From positions 3,720,001-3,784,000 of the forward strand of contig OZ024844.1 in assembly GCA_964017145.1 (NCBI GenBank): a DNA stretch of 64,000 nucleotides, read 5' to 3'. Position numbers and translations under genes: made by a program. Below are positions 24,050 through 37,900 of the stretch, one piece after another. The first letter of the stretch is position 1, and each line of letters begins with the position of its first letter. The notes beneath the pieces were generated by a model. It was given only the letters and a program-made list of their open reading frames with translations, was not told the origin of the DNA and ran no database searches. Origin of the DNA: Agrocybe praecox (taxonomy: Eukaryota; Basidiomycota; Agaricomycetes; Agaricales; Agrocybaceae).

Positions 24050-26462
24050 TGTACGCTTGAAGGACCCAAGGACGATACTGGAGCGTTTTAGTAGTTAGTG
24101 GACGAGAAGAAAACTGCGAGGGCATTTCAGTAAACTTTTGATCACTCTTTTAAAGCGGAACGGGAGCCGCTGGCTGAGTCAAGTCGAAGACAGCCATACG
24201 TGTGTTTCCCGAATTACTCAATATCATACTACGAGGAGAAGAAAAACAATAGCATCCAATTATGGTCAAACGGTGGAATTGGACTAGCGCTCCCGTACAA
24301 GAAGAAACGCTGTGCTGTAGCGGGCCCACATTCGCACGAGATTCATATTCATCTGATCTTGTCTTCAGTTTTAGGAAATTCGAAGTATTATATTACCGCG
24401 TAAGCTATCTGTTTACTTGAGATGCTCACAAGCACGCTGCGACCGAGATGTAGCGCGTTTTGAGGGTACAAAATCGTGGGATCGTCAGCCTTCGGTGCAG
24501 CTTGTTTCGTACGTACTTAGTATAAACCATAGATGAAATTGCATACTACGAGGCAAAACGATCTATAGTGTAAACCACTTGAGTCAGCTTGGGATCCAAC
24601 ATGAGCAGCCTATAGATGTGAATAACGATCTATTATAAGGTCCATAGTGTATGCCGTGACAAGCGGGCGGGGATTGATCCCATCACAAACACCTGTGGGT
24701 CCACGCTCCCACGCTCTCAGAATCTTGTACGGCAGTCGTACATATCTTTTCATTCGGTACTAATCGCTCCTTTTCCCTCGGATTAAAATAGTCTCGGTAC
24801 ATAATTTCGAAAGTTACACGCTTGAATAGTTCGAGAAATATATGTACACTATTATAATACTAGACTACGCAAGTAATTACGAGTATCTCGGTTTACAGGC
24901 GATTGATATTGTATATTCACATTAAATTGGAATGCTACAATACATAAAGTAGAATGTCCAGACCTACAACAAACTCGGGCTTACATACTAAATGTCCCCC
25001 GGGGGGCAAATATTGGGCCTGCCAAAGCCATAAAAGCAAACGAGCGACGTAAGATATGAATAGGTCTTACATCAGAGCAGACTAAAGGGCTCGACAGATG
25101 TTTCTTTCAGAAAAATGTCTAAATTTCAGCCTTCGGTCAGAGTACGGCCCTTTGAAAATCAATAGTAGGAACAGATGCTGCCCAATTACCGGCGAGAATA
25201 TCCTCCGAAACTAGCATAGGCTAGCTTGTTATATTTAGCTATAGGGAAGTTGATTCTGGTGCATTCCGGGCTTCAGTACTTCAGTGCTCAGATTCGGCCT
25301 TAGAGCAACCAAACCGAAGGGCTATACAGTCCATCAGATGTAGACTCCACATCTAACATCTCCAAGCGAAAGTCATGTTCCGCAATTCGAGTCAATGTGA
25401 ATTGAACCTTCCTAAAGCGTTGATTATTGAAAGTACGGAAAGGCACCAGCAGTTCACAATTGGCGTGTATTGTTTTCTTCCCGCCCACGCGCATGCGCTT
25501 CAAATTCCCTCTGAGATCTTCGTGAATCGTCGGAGTCATTCGTCCCCACTAGGTCCATTTCGGGATATTCGGAAGCGAAATGATGGTACGTCCGTACCAG
25601 ACTAATTCCCCATTTTTCAACATCCTGGAGCTCATGTCGAGAGGAACCAGCTCACTATCTCTATCGATCGAGGATTTGCAGCTCCGATCATGACACGGGG
25701 TCGGAAAATCATTCCCTTAGTGTGGTCGATCACGATTAAAAAACAGGAACCCCTGAGAGTTCTTTATTTCTTGTCAGAGATACTCACTCCCCAAGGACAA
25801 GGATCCGCATCATTGTACTCAACCATATGTTCTTATCTGATCAGCGCCCGAGAGCTAGATGTGTTTTTTATTGGTTTTGTAAGCCATCATGGGCGCTATG
25901 ATAGCAGAAGATGATCCAGGACTCGAAGCACAGACTCCACTATGTCAGCTACACCTGTTATCAGGACTCGGAATTACTGCAGAGTGGGTATGAGTGGAAA
26001 CAGTGCGGATGTGGAGTAACTGATTAGTCTATGATATTCGCTGACATTCGACTTCTGGTACGATATGAGTGGACGTGGATCCGAGGATTTCCCCAATCCT
26101 CGCCTAGTCAGATACATTGTTTGTGAGGGATAATCGATGTAGCTTGATACTGCAGCGACAGGACGTCATTTTTGATTGACGAGCGAACGAGGGATGCATC
26201 GGAGGGACCTAAGAAAGGTCTGCCTACAGACAACACAGAGGCATGTACAGGCCACTTCGACATGTCCCTGCCAAGCGAAATGAAGTGATTTGAGGGAGGG
26301 TCAAAGCGCTATTAAGCCCAACTGTGTACGATGCAGTAGAGGACGGCCCTTCGCAATATGTAGAAATAAGTTAAATAAAAATAATAGTGCATCGTATACC
26401 TTCTGGTACTCCGAAATGACGAGAAGGCTTGACGTGGGACTCCGACATGCTATCTCTACAAT
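24050..26462. other. No gene recognised (2.4 kb)
   Basis: The first bases should contain the forkhead 2 promoter. Several short frames exist, such as a basic 79-residue frame on the minus strand at 25300-25539, but none has a recognisable domain or linked exons. No tRNA or repeat was identified. Confidence 0.45.
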
Positions 26463-28924
26463 TCAAATATCATGTACATACCTTCTAACAACATCCACCA
26501 AAGGTAATGTCTCCTTCACCTCGTCAAAAACCACCGCATGATCAAGAACAGGATTAAACAAAACCTCGAGGACGGCACCTGTACTTCGTCGTCGTCGCTC
26601 TCCTGATAGGTGAGACGCTCCGCTATCCAATAATCCTACAACTTCATCTTCTTCTTGTTTATCGTTGACCCGGGTGTTATTCGAGAAAGGGCCAAAGGTC
26701 TTAAACCATCGAGCCATCTCCGTCTTCTCACCGGTCAGGTAGTGCCTAATAGCATGAGCGGGTATGACCTGGTCTTGCCCGCCTAGAACAACAGCAAAAT
26801 TTCGTCCTCGTCCCTTCGGCGTTATTACTTTCATCTTACTTGGCTGGTAATTTGGCTCATCTCGGAAACCTTGAACATCATCAGCGCTACATCCTCGAAC
26901 GAACGCCTCCACCTCTTCGGCCCACAGCCCGCCCTCAGCCCAAAAGAAAGCACGAAAGAGAGTACGAGCAACGTCCGCGTCGCGACTTGCGAAATAGAAG
27001 AGTTGCCAAGCGGATGCAGAACCATATTTCGGAATAATACTTGAAAGAAAAGACGAAAAGCGAGATGGTGCGGCGGGTTGGCTCATGTTCGAGGAATTAG
27101 GAATGATTCGAGGAGCGACAGTGCTGGGATGACGATATAGGAAATTCTTCGCAACAGCTGGGTTAGACAGAAGTATCGGGATAGGGTCGACCATGATGAT
27201 ATGGGCGATTTTGGATGCGAGGCGGAACCCTGTGTTGTTGAGGTTTGGATTCACCTCAGAGCCCACATCGTCTGGAGCGAGAAATAGGTCATCGACATCT
27301 TGCTGGTGGTCATCAGTGCCATCTACGCATTCTCTTACAATCCAACCAGCGACGAACGTCCCATAGGAGTGCCCACATAAGACAACGCGGTCCCAAGGCG
27401 ACGTATACTCCTCTCGTTCCCGGGTGGCCCCTCCATACGAGCGCGTTTGATGAGCCAAAAGTGGGCTTCGATCATCTTCACTGGTCGTGTTAGCCGTCTC
27501 TTGTTCTTCTTTATCCAACTCCTTAACGTGTTCGAGAATTATATCCAAACTTTCCAGCATGGCTGCTTTGCTCGGGACCGTGTAATCCGTCATGTGCATG
27601 GATATAGGCAGTAGCTCTGGAATTATCATTCCCATACCAGAAGTGGACTCCGCGTTCGAAAGGATGGTACGGAAGAAGGGCATGTAGGGGTATAAGCCAA
27701 TCTAAAAACATTCAGAGCGATATTAATATAGATGCTGAACGGTCTGTACGAAGTAAGTAAAGGCAGATGAATAAACGTACCCCGATCCCATGTAAGAAAA
27801 TCATTGGCATTTTCCTTTCTCCGCAGCGTATATGAGGTCTATACCAATACGGAACCATCGCCCCCTTGGGTCCTTCATTTGAGAAAAGTCGTGTCGAAAG
27901 GATAGGACGCGGAGGGAACGACCTGTTATCATATTGGCCTTTCAGAGAGGGGGGCGTATAGTGTTTGAATCCCATAAGTAGGAGGACGACGGTGGTATAT
28001 GTATCTACTATGCAGACAATCTGTTGAATGCGGAAAGATGAGCAACGCATTATCAAACTATTTAAATAAAACTTACGAAGTACCAGAGCAAAGGCCTATG
28101 CAGCATTACGACTGGGTCCAAGGTAACTCTCATGCTCCGATAAGGATAAGTTGGCAGTGATTTTGATGCGGACGTTTCCGTACAGTCGATATTGGAATGG
28201 GATGTATAATTTCCTGCTTCGACGTCCGGAGATGTTGCTCTTGCTTCTCGAGCGTTAAGCGTCTCATCCTGGACGCACATATTCCTATGCGCAAATTGTA
28301 GGCGGTTTCCTTCTATCCTTTGAACATACGTCTCTAGCTCTTCTCTATGCAATTCTAATGCTTCAGGAGTCTCCGATGTCGAGAATAATGCCCATAACAA
28401 CCATTCTATAAGCCTTTCCTTGCTGGGGTGAATATTGGGAACGCCGTTCGTCGAGTGCAGAAACCAACCTGATGGGTATGGAAGATCTTGTTCGCGTGTC
28501 GCAGAGGTCGTCGTTGTAGTTGTCTCGTGCTCGTGGATTTCACTTATAGTAGAAGGTAGGACGACAGACGCCAAACACTGGTCGAATATTCGTCCTCGTT
28601 GTTTTCGTGATAAAGTCGGGGGTGGGTTTACAGGGGGCTGCCATGAGCTTCATTAATCTTGGTCAATGGTAATTCCGTTGGATTACTCACACCTTGCATC
28701 CTCTTTTTCCTGGGCAAATACACTCCCAAATAAAGCCCCGCTTCCAGCATTGCATACCCAAAAAGACCGGTGCACAAACATATCGGCTTAGGCCAGTTCA
28801 GGCCGTTGTAAATCACCCATATCGTCAGGATGATGATGTATCCTATGCTGAAAGGCGCAATGAGTTGTAGCAGGCTGATGCAAACGCGGATAAAGATGTA
28901 ATTAGGATATGTGTCGGTGATCAT
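26463..28924 (-). CDS. Membrane-anchored alpha/beta-hydrolase
   Basis: Start MITDTYPNYIFIRVC at 28924, followed by at least two hydrophobic segments (LLQLIAPFSIGYIIILTIWV and LCTGLFGYAMLEAGLYLGVYL), so an integral membrane protein is predicted. A second exon holds a Thr-rich, acidic linker region (28062-28574). The hydrolase core begins with KMPMIFLHGIG (oxyanion region) and continues with the nucleophile elbow VVLCGHSYGTFVAGW near 27370, a VDPIPILL strand with a probable catalytic Asp, and VLDHAVVFDEV near the C-terminus with the probable catalytic His. The C-terminus ends RRYVHDI. The core plus linker makes about 650-700 residues. The substrate is unknown; membrane lipid or fatty-acyl esters are plausible but this is inference. 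Four tandem GATA sites lie about 200 bases upstream. Confidence 0.82.
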
Positions 28925-31900
28925 TTCAACGCAGAGAAGCTGAAAGACGTCGTTAGGTAGTTACTGATGTCGATATAAGATAGCCTTGCGTCTGCATATC
29001 GTTATCAGGAGGCAAAGCGGTTGTTTCAGTAGAAGAATTGGTACGTCAGTCACAAATGTGGTTCAAAGAGGCAAGCCACATTGGTGAAGGCTGTGCTGCG
29101 ATCACGGGACTAACATGAACGTGATAAGATAAGATAAGATAAGTATAACTTCAGAATCAGATCATTTGACGCCGACAGATTTTAAAGTTTAAACAAGGCA
29201 ACGGTAAGCAGCAGCTCGCCTAATTTCTCAATGGACAGGGTATATCATTATTTACCCTTATAATTATCCACGAGAAGGCAAGAAACAACTGGTTGTGTGA
29301 CCATGAAATCACTAATCAATCACAATGCTAGGTTTGCGCCGATAGGGACGGGTGGAAATAAAGGATAAACTATCCTCGTTTTTGAAAAAGATGCAAGAAA
29401 TATTTTGGTGCGCAGGATTCATGCACCTATATCCAAACTTTGGTGACAAGTATTAAGGCGAGCGTCGCCGCTTAATAGGGAGGCGCTTAATGGACCTTGC
29501 AGCAGAACCAAACCACTGTGACACTTTCATTGGTGGTTCGCGGCTCGCCCAACAACAAAATGGCCAGACAATCGGGGTTCGCGGTTTGGAGGCCTGAGTA
29601 ATGCGCATCGAAATTCGGTCAGGAAAGATTGAAGTAGTCATTGCGTTCAACTTTGGATATATGGTACAAATGAGAATTAATGTGTGCTGGCACGCTCGTG
29701 GGGGTTGGAGTTGCAGAAATCAGACATATGTTGTTTTATATAGGACTCCTGCCGCGACGGCGTCCAAATGCCGAAATTACCGTTGTAATTTTGGTGAGGC
29801 CACAGCTTATTAATTATTGTTAAGGTTGGAGAAGCCTGGAAGTCCGTATGCTGGATAAACGGCGCGCATTATCTAAGCTATCCCTTTTGATATTTCAAAG
29901 TAGCATGCGTATATCAATTGTGCCCAAAAGGATTTGTTGGCCGAATTAACCGATATTACATAGTGAGACTAGATCATCAATATCCTTAGACTTTAGGCAT
30001 TTGACCGCAGCATGGTTGTAATCTTATTCTGATTTCCTTTGCGCAGTAAGAAAGAAGTAAAACCTGATATTTAGACACGACAAGGAATACGTGTACTAGC
30101 GGCTTGACTGCGCATCCTGTCAATGTCTTTGGACAACGATATATAAACTACTTTGGCATTTGGCTGATTTTTCAAATCTCTCCCAGTCCATTTCAGCCCT
30201 TAGGTCCTATCTTTAGATGCCTACTTCAGTAATTAGTATTCCAGAGGGGTGAGAACTTTTATTTTTATTTTCTTTCATGCCTCATTAAAAAGCGAGAGCA
30301 GGTTCGAATACGTACTCGTCTCGCTTTTATCTACATCTTTTATTCTCACTGGTCAGTACGTCAACGTGAAGAGGCACAGTAGGCTTGCGAAAATACATGG
30401 TAGCCAGTGTAAGCCATGTCAGAGTCACCACCAAGAATAAAGCGCTGATCTAAATACTTAGTGCCCGAGAGTACGGAGAAGGGGGATGAGCAACAAGAGC
30501 AGGAACAGTCGACAGAAGTCAAGAAGCTCTTGGGCGCTCAACGTACACCTCTATTTTTCTTCCCTTATTTGTAAGATGACTGAGGCAGTCGTATAGACGC
30601 CCACCAGAATACACTAGAGACACTCCCACATATCACTATTCCGTGCGTTTTTTCACCGTTCGTTATTAACCCAACCATCGTTCATCTGATATAAATCATC
30701 AAACAAATATCCTCTTCCATAAATCGTTCATAGTGCACTCATCAGCGGGATTCGCTTCCCCATTTTAACCGCTGTCCTTGTCGCCTTGTGGAGCGTTGGT
30801 CGGTTTGCGTATGGTAGGCAGACATCGATGTCGGGAAAATCGAAGAAGGTACCCGTCCTACATTCATTCTGAAGTCTATATCTTGTCAACTGACATATTG
30901 AACGTTGATATAGGGAGTCAAGATGATTGCAAAAACGGGGAAGGCTAGTAATATGGGTGCGTTTCCCGGGTTTCACCGTATCGTGCTTGTTTTACGAGGC
31001 TGATCTTGTGCTGTGGCCGTTGGCTTTATTCAGTTATCGTCGCATTGGCTTTGTTCACAGCGGGAACATGGATGTTCTGAGTAGTGTATACACAGGCGGG
31101 TGTGGGGAAGTGATGGTTTCTGGTTAGACCTTCACATGTCTCTTTTTACTATGTCGTAAATGAAATATTGATGTGAGAGCCATTGCCGAGACTCAATTAT
31201 GTACCTAGGTCCTCTTGAGCACGGCACGACTTCATCGACCATCCGTCGTTATTGGGATCTCTCACCATTATATCTGCAAATGTACATACATTGACGCTGC
31301 TAGCATATTTTCACCAATTCCAGAGGGATCATGTAGGTAAATATACTGGAACAACGGGTGAATCCGAAATCATGAGTATCAAGGGCACGGTGTATGTATG
31401 AGTTCGAGAACTTTTTTTGCCTTTGGATACCTACGTTAGGGCAATAATTCCCATATGTATCATACACCATTGCTTCCGGAAATAGTGTCAGAGATTACGT
31501 TTGTGGGACATGAGGGCAAGAAATAATCGTATGACAAAGCGAAACACAAGGGTCATGTTCCGACACGGAATCTTCGTCAAAATGAAAAGATCCAAGTTGT
31601 CTGGCCTTGGCGTTAAAATATGGGGCATGTGTGCATACTATCTTTGCTTTAATCTTACAACTTTACAACGTCACGCCAATGCGAGATGTGAACTCTTTCT
31701 GCAGAAATTAAGTCCACTCCTTGCCCTTCGCTGATACGAAGGCTATTTACAGGCCAGGCACCCTCATATTGGACACGCAGGGAATGGCAATTTATATTGT
31801 GGGATAATTTTAGATTTAACCTCGGCCAGTGCTAGTGACCAGATATACCCGAACTTCGAAGGAGTAAATCGATACTTGAAGTGCGTAGAGTATGATCTTC

Positions 31901-32199
31901 CAGCTTCATCCTCGCCTGCTGTATAAATAGCTCTATGAAAATCACTGTGCAAAAACCGCTATGACGTTGGCAAAGTATACTCAAGAAATGTGTTTTTAAA
32001 CCTAGTATATTAATACCTATTGTCTTCTCCCAGGGGTAATCTCTGTACCGTGCTCAAATTTGGGCTTCTCGTGAGATATGTACAGTGTCGTCCCTTATTG
32101 TCGGAATTATGTAATTATCATCCTGTATATATAGTAGATAGATATTTGGTATCTTATCTCCCCAGAGCTCTCCTGCAATATCTCCTAGTATACCCCACA
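28925..32199. other. No confident gene (3.3 kb)
   Basis: Contains the upstream region of the hydrolase and of esterase 2. A plus-strand stretch at about 30770-31130 encodes hydrophobic, membrane-like pieces in shifting frames (for example ADLVLWPLALFSYRRIG), and could be a badly decayed membrane-protein gene; no family could be assigned. A TATA-like run (32126-32134) sits about 70 bases before the esterase 2 start. Confidence 0.4.
29122..29143. promoter_or_regulatory. Four tandem GATA-factor consensus sites
   Basis: TGATAAGATAAGATAAGATA: four HGATAR motifs on the plus strand, head to tail at 5-base spacing, about 200 bases upstream of the minus-strand hydrolase start at 28924. GATA factors of the nitrogen and iron/light type bind this core in fungi. 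It could also be a simple pentanucleotide microsatellite. Confidence 0.4.
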
Positions 32200-34559
32200 A
32201 TGTATCGAGCACTGCCACTGATTTTCCTGCTAAATGTTGCTCTCGTCCTGGCTGCCTCCCCGGTCCCTGCATCGTTTATCAACGTCTCTCTGAAAACTGG
32301 CGTATTCCGTGGATTACAGACAGCCAATGGGACAGACAGATTTTTGGGGATCCCTTTCGCTCTTCCTCCAGTTGGAAACTTGCGTTTCAAACCTCCAGTG
32401 CCGATCACTACGAGGTCGACCACTGTCCAAGACGCGTTGGCATTTTCGAACGCATGCCCGCAGCCACCGAACCTGGCTCTTCTCGGAGTGCCAGTTGGGG
32501 AAGATTGTCTACACTTGAACGTACGAAATTTGATTTCTGCTGATGTTCAATTTTGTTTTGACTATTATTCGATCAGGTATGGCGACCTCACAACGTGAGG
32601 AAAGGGGAGAAATTGCCGGTCTTATTTTGGATGCCGGTACGTCAATATACTACTGAAGACGATTACAATTCTATGTGAATTTGACCTTGCTATTAGGGAG
32701 GAGCGTACACGTTAAAGTACATCACGAGTTACCTTGGTATAGCCGCATTCTCACGACAAACCGTTAAGCGCCGCATCCAATCCGCAATATGATCCCACAG
32801 GTATGAGCCATTAGTTCTGACTGATATATATATATCCGACGAGACTCAATTTACCTTCGATTGCAGCGATCATACAGAGAAGCGTACAGATCGGAAAGCC
32901 GATTATATTTGTCTCAACGTGCGTACAATGCTGCTTCTACTCTTTTTATATAAGAGATTCAACCTCTCGTTTGCCTCTTCATATTGGTCTAGCAATTACC
33001 GACTCAACACCTTTGGATTTGTGAGGTTGCTCGGAGATAATAAATGAAAGAGCTCATTGATTTGATTCATAACAGCTGGCAAGCGCCTCGATTCCTCCCA
33101 AGGACTTGAATGTCGGTCTTCAAGATGAAACGCTGGCAATGGAATTCGTGCAGGATAATATTGAAGCATTTGGTGGCGATCCAAAAAAGGTATGTCTTCT
33201 ATAACGAAGGAACCAATCGTCGTCTGACACGAGCCGCTATACAGGTGACGATTTGGGGTCAGGTAGGTACTCATACTATCACCTGGTGACCTCTTCTTCA
33301 TACCAGATCTCTGAAGTCTGCCGGTGCGGGCAGCGTCGAGGCACATTTCTTGTATCCAGCAAAGAGGAGTTTGTTTAGAGCTGGTATTGCTGATTCTTCG
33401 GTTGGACCATTGTGAGTCCTCTCTTTTCGTGCTTAGTACCATCTACTCACGTGTTACTTCAGTAAAAACTCACCGGACCCTGCGACATTCGATAAACCTG
33501 GCAAGCCATTCGCTCGATTGCTTGAAAACACTGGATGTGCACCTGGAGCTGGAGCGGTGGCATGTTTACAGGCCATACCGTTCGAAACACTGCTCAATAT
33601 TAGCAATGCTATGGTCACTGCGACTCTAAACCATCAACTATGGCAAGCAGCAGTCGCTCCAGGAAGTGTCGTTCCCATTCGTGCTTCGGAAGTTATTGCA
33701 TCGGGTAAATTCCTTCATCTACCGTACATAGGAGGAGAGAATGTAAGTCATTGATATTATCTGATACAATCATGCTCTCATCTATCTCAGCTGAACGATG
33801 GAACGTTCTTTACGCCTACTCTGCGAAACCTCGGTCTCTCTGGACAAGCAGAAGAGGATGCATTTAGGGCCTTCATTAATGGCCTAGTCATCGACAATAG
33901 TACCTTGACAGACGATGTCATTGATAAGTTGATCAGCTTTTACCCTGCCAACGACCTAAGCAACGGTGCACCATTCAACACTGGCGACTCTTTGTTCGAT
34001 CGGGCTGCAGCGTGGTATACCGATCAGAATTTTGTGGCTGTTCGAAGACTTTTCTTCCAACGGGCTGCTGGGCTTCAGCCAATGTTCGCTTATCACTTCG
34101 AAGAATTTATCCCAGGGAATGATATTTCCGTTGGAGGTGCGTACGATCTCGCATAACCTTGACCTTGATTGACAATAATATAGTCACCCATCAGTCTGAA
34201 TTGGAGCTGCTCTTTGGTCCACTTCCTGGTCCTGCATCTGTGGACAACGGCTTGGCAATTAGAATGCGGGATTTATATATCAACTTTGTTAATGATCTCA
34301 ATCCTGGAGGTTTGTATATGTCTTATATCCTGGCATGGCGGGGTAGTTCTGAGTATTTTTTCTTACAGCTGCCTGGCCGGCGTACACGTCCAATTCTCCG
34401 CGTGTTCTGCAACTAATTAGGGATAATGTAACCATGATACCCGATAGTACGTATTCTTGCCTAATTACCATCGCTTAGCACTAACTCTCCTAAGCTTTCA
34501 ACTTGGAACAAACCAACTTCATGAATTCACCACGGGTATTAAATGAGTTCCAAAAGTAG
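32200..34559 (+). CDS. Secreted type-B carboxylesterase/lipase (COesterase family), copy 2
   Basis: Start MYRALPLIFLLNVALVLAAS at 32200, a typical signal peptide. The order is TGVFRGLQTANGTDRFLGIP, ALPPVGNLRFKPPVP, GVPVGEDCLHLNVWRPHNV, LPVLFWMPGGAYTL, TNYRLNTFGFLAS, FGGDPKKVTIWGQSAGAGS (nucleophile Ser, interrupted by an intron), ADSSVGPFKNSPDP, IGGENLNDGTFFTP (acid loop), and VTHQSELELLFG with the probable catalytic His near 34190. The C-terminus is RVLNEFQK with the stop at 34557-34559. Introns of about 50 bp must be removed, including one at about 32718-32768 that otherwise brings stops. The triad is complete. It belongs to the same family as the esterase at 3415-5841 but is well diverged, so it is not a recent duplicate. 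A secreted role in ester cleavage is inferred; the substrate is unknown. Confidence 0.85.
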
Positions 34560-34970
34560 TACATAAGAACTGTATACTACGTTCTTATTTTTTGCGTCAA
34601 AATTCTATCTCAATAAAATTTTCTTCGTCGCGCACTGCGCTAAGGCGCTTGCAGCCTTGAGGCTTACACGCGTCGCGTCTCGCTAAATAAGTATCACGTG
34701 TGCTTTCTTACACGTGTTGCCAAATTAGGAGAACTCCTTTTCGTAACGAATAGTGTAACGTAATACGATACGCCGTTCTATTCTTACCTCGAGCATCGTC
34801 AGTACACGTCCTCACGATTTTCGATTCCGATCAAAGGACTTTTATTCTAACAAAACAAGGGCAGTAATCGTACGATGGCTTTGAAACCGAACTGGAACCG
34901 GCGAACTGGAACGCGAGATTTCTTGTGGCCATTATTTAATTTTAACGCCGCTATATTTTGTGGATAGCTC
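34560..34970. other. Intergenic: esterase 2 to amidohydrolase pseudogene
   Basis: No gene seen. It contains a GC-rich patch (34627-34690) and two CACGTG E-box cores about 18 bases apart (near 34695 and 34713), which may be relics of the promoter of the decayed amidohydrolase copy. Confidence 0.45.
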
Positions 34971-37900
34971 AGGGATTGGAATGAAGAAATCCCTAACTGA
35001 TTCACATACGAAAATGCACCAAAGAACAAGCTTTCTGTCGAGGGCAATGCGTCTCCTGCCTGCTTTCGTACTATTGGCCTGTTTCATTCAAGTCGTCTAT
35101 GACTATGTTTACACAGTTTCCGACGAAATTTTCAATGACCCCCAAGATACTTTGAAGTACCGCGCCTCACTGGCAAAGAAATGCTAGCGCATACGAACAC
35201 CAGCAGGGCCTCCATCTTCTTTCCAACCGTCATCGCGTGTTAACTCTCAAAACGGAAACGAAAGATGGGAACAAGGAACTCCGCCAGTTCTCTTGCAAAA
35301 TGCGAAGATATGGACGGGTGCGGTAAATGGAACGGAAATAATATCTGGCGATATTCTTCTTGATAGAGGACTCGTCATGGCTATAGGAAATATATCTGCC
35401 TCGTTACTTGCGCGATATGACCGAACCGGAAATGTGCAGGTGGTGGACGTGAAGGGAAAGTGGATCACTCCCAGTCTGGTCGATTTGCATTCGCATATTG
35501 GGGTTAAATTTGCCCCCTGGTTGAGAGGTATGTAATTTTAGGCTCATTTCTTCTTCTCATTATTGAAGTGCATATATGCATTCTTTTTTTATGAAGGTTC
35601 AGCGGATGGCAACTCTAGAAAGGTCCCATATTGCCCTGGCTACGTACCATCGACGCCTTGAACACGCACAACGAATCGTACCAGCTCGCCATGGCAGGTG
35701 GGGTTACTTCGGCACAAATTTTGCCAGGAAGTGCCAATAATATTGGTCAGTTTGAATCATTGCTTTCGCGCACATTTGATTTGACTATATTTCCTATAAA
35801 GGTGGATAAGCTTTCGTGATAAAACTACGCCCCACTTCGGAACGATCTTCTACCTCAAAAGTGATAGAACCTCCTTGGATAGTGGCTCTCAATGATACTG
35901 GTGCGGATGAAGGTGATTACGTTCCCTGGAAGCATATGAAGTACGCACACATACACTCGTTCAGATTTAAATAAAATTTCCTAATGTTATTTGAATTTTT
36001 CAGAAACGCGTGTGGTGAGTGATTTTCATTTTGGGTGTGATTTTTAGCCCCGTTTGAGCTGAAGGACTTCGTAGGGTAGAACCTAATCGAATGTACACTC
36101 AAACACGTATGGATGCACAATGGAATTTCCGGAAGATTTGCAATGGGAGTCGCTAGTGAATATTTTGCGAGCACGAGTCAAGGTATGGATGCCGAAAAGC
36201 TTTTTTTTTGAGACCAGTATTTTAATTGCTTCGATTATTCTAGGTTGTGATTCACTGTTACGAGGTAAGGTCGATTGATTTTAGAACACAGCTGAAGTTA
36301 ACGGGATTATCTAGGCCGTCGACATAAATGCGATTGTCCGTCTTTCAAATGAATTTCTGTTCCCTGTTTCCTCACTTCATCGTGCCGGTGAAACCTATTT
36401 GGTACCCGACTTGCTGAAGAAAACTTGGGTATGTATCACTTAATATTTTGTCCATCCTTTCTATCGTGCTTAATTCTTTGTTATCTTTCCTCCAGGGAGG
36501 AACACCTTCGATTGTTCTTTTTGCCAGCAACTTCCGGCAGTTAGCAGTGGCCAAATAATTTTTCAATTTGAACCTAGAACTTACCCCTGGCATGTGTCTT
36601 CCGTACTTGAAGGATAAAAAGAGAAGCCTATCGAGGGTCTGAATTTGCACCACGCGTACTCGCAGAACATGATATTCCTGTGGTTATGAAGGTAACTTTA
36701 AAGCACTCTTTCTGTGGAAAACGATGGGTTGATGTTGATCATCTTTATTTGGTCAGACCATCCGGTCATGAATGGTCGATACCTCCTATTTGAGGCTCAA
36801 CAACTTGCTTTTCACTACGGCCTTGACCCAGCGCTGGCTTTGGCATTTGTTACATCGGTCGCTGCTACGGGAGCCGTTAAGCTTGTGAATGTTACGAGTC
36901 TACGAGGCGGATTAGGAGGTGAGCACGCCTCATTGGTCTCACTCCGGTTTTTAATGCTTTTCTGATACCAAATCAGAGGAGCCGTTCTGGGTCATGGCGC
37001 TAAACGGGTCTGTTGTGTGTTGAATGGCTAGGAGAATGCCTTATTGGAAATGACGACATCGAGTTGGTAGTCGACCTTAATGGTGGTTCTATTGCCCTCC
37101 CTATGATTTCTTACGGATCGCCACTTGGTTTGGTCGAAATTCGCCTTGAACCATCGACGAATGACGGTTCGGTCCTCGACCCACTCACTGATAGCGATTT
37201 GCCCAGTATACTGACCGGAAGAAATGGCGGCATTATACGTGCAGTAGATAGTCTTATGTTCGAAGGCGTAAATACCAAGTGTGTGTTTACTTGAAACCCT
37301 TCATGTTTTATGCTCATCTGTAATTTTTAGGACAACATATAGATCTGGTGTTGGCTTCGCTGTGATTGCTCCTCAAGGATCCGGATTTCTGCGGGGTATA
37401 TCAACCGCTTTTAATCTAGGTGCTTCGCATGCACTGGAGAGAGGAGCTATTGCGCAGGACGAGACCGCGCTCCATGTTGCTGTCAGTTATGACCTGGCAG
37501 TGAGTGTATCAACCCAAATTTCTGCATTGCGAGCAGCACTATTTGGTGAAGCGGTGGGCAGTGCATGGCAGAGGGTACGCGATGTGAGTGATTTCTATCT
37601 TTTTCTGTTAAAGTAAAGCAACTTATACGACCTAGGGTCAAATGACACTCGTTGTCTCAGTTCTAAACGCAGATATTATGTCAACCCTGATAGGTCTCAA
37701 GGCCGAGTATGAGGAAACAACCAACAAAGCACTCAAGATGACTTTCTCGGGCGCAGCAGAAGCCCACATTCTAGCTAAAGAGATTGCCGCTGCTGGTATC
37801 AGTGTAATCCTGACCTCGCTTCGCCCATACCCCGGTACTTGGGAGGGAAGAAGGATGTAGGTCTACTGTTGATTTGTATCAAAAGAATGCCTCTAATTGT

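Noticed and set aside
30290..30320. GGTTCGAATA, resembling a tRNA T-arm
   Set aside because: No matching acceptor stem, D-arm or anticodon arm could be folded around it. No tRNA or rRNA gene was found in the window.
30771..31130. Possible decayed membrane-protein gene
   Set aside because: Hydrophobic pieces occur in different frames with stops and no assignable family; too weak to list as a gene.
32700..32790. Apparent inactivating insertion or stop in esterase 2 after GGAYTL
   Set aside because: A standard GT-AG intron of about 51 bp (GTACATC...GTTAAG) removes it and restores GGAYTLNAASNPQYDP.
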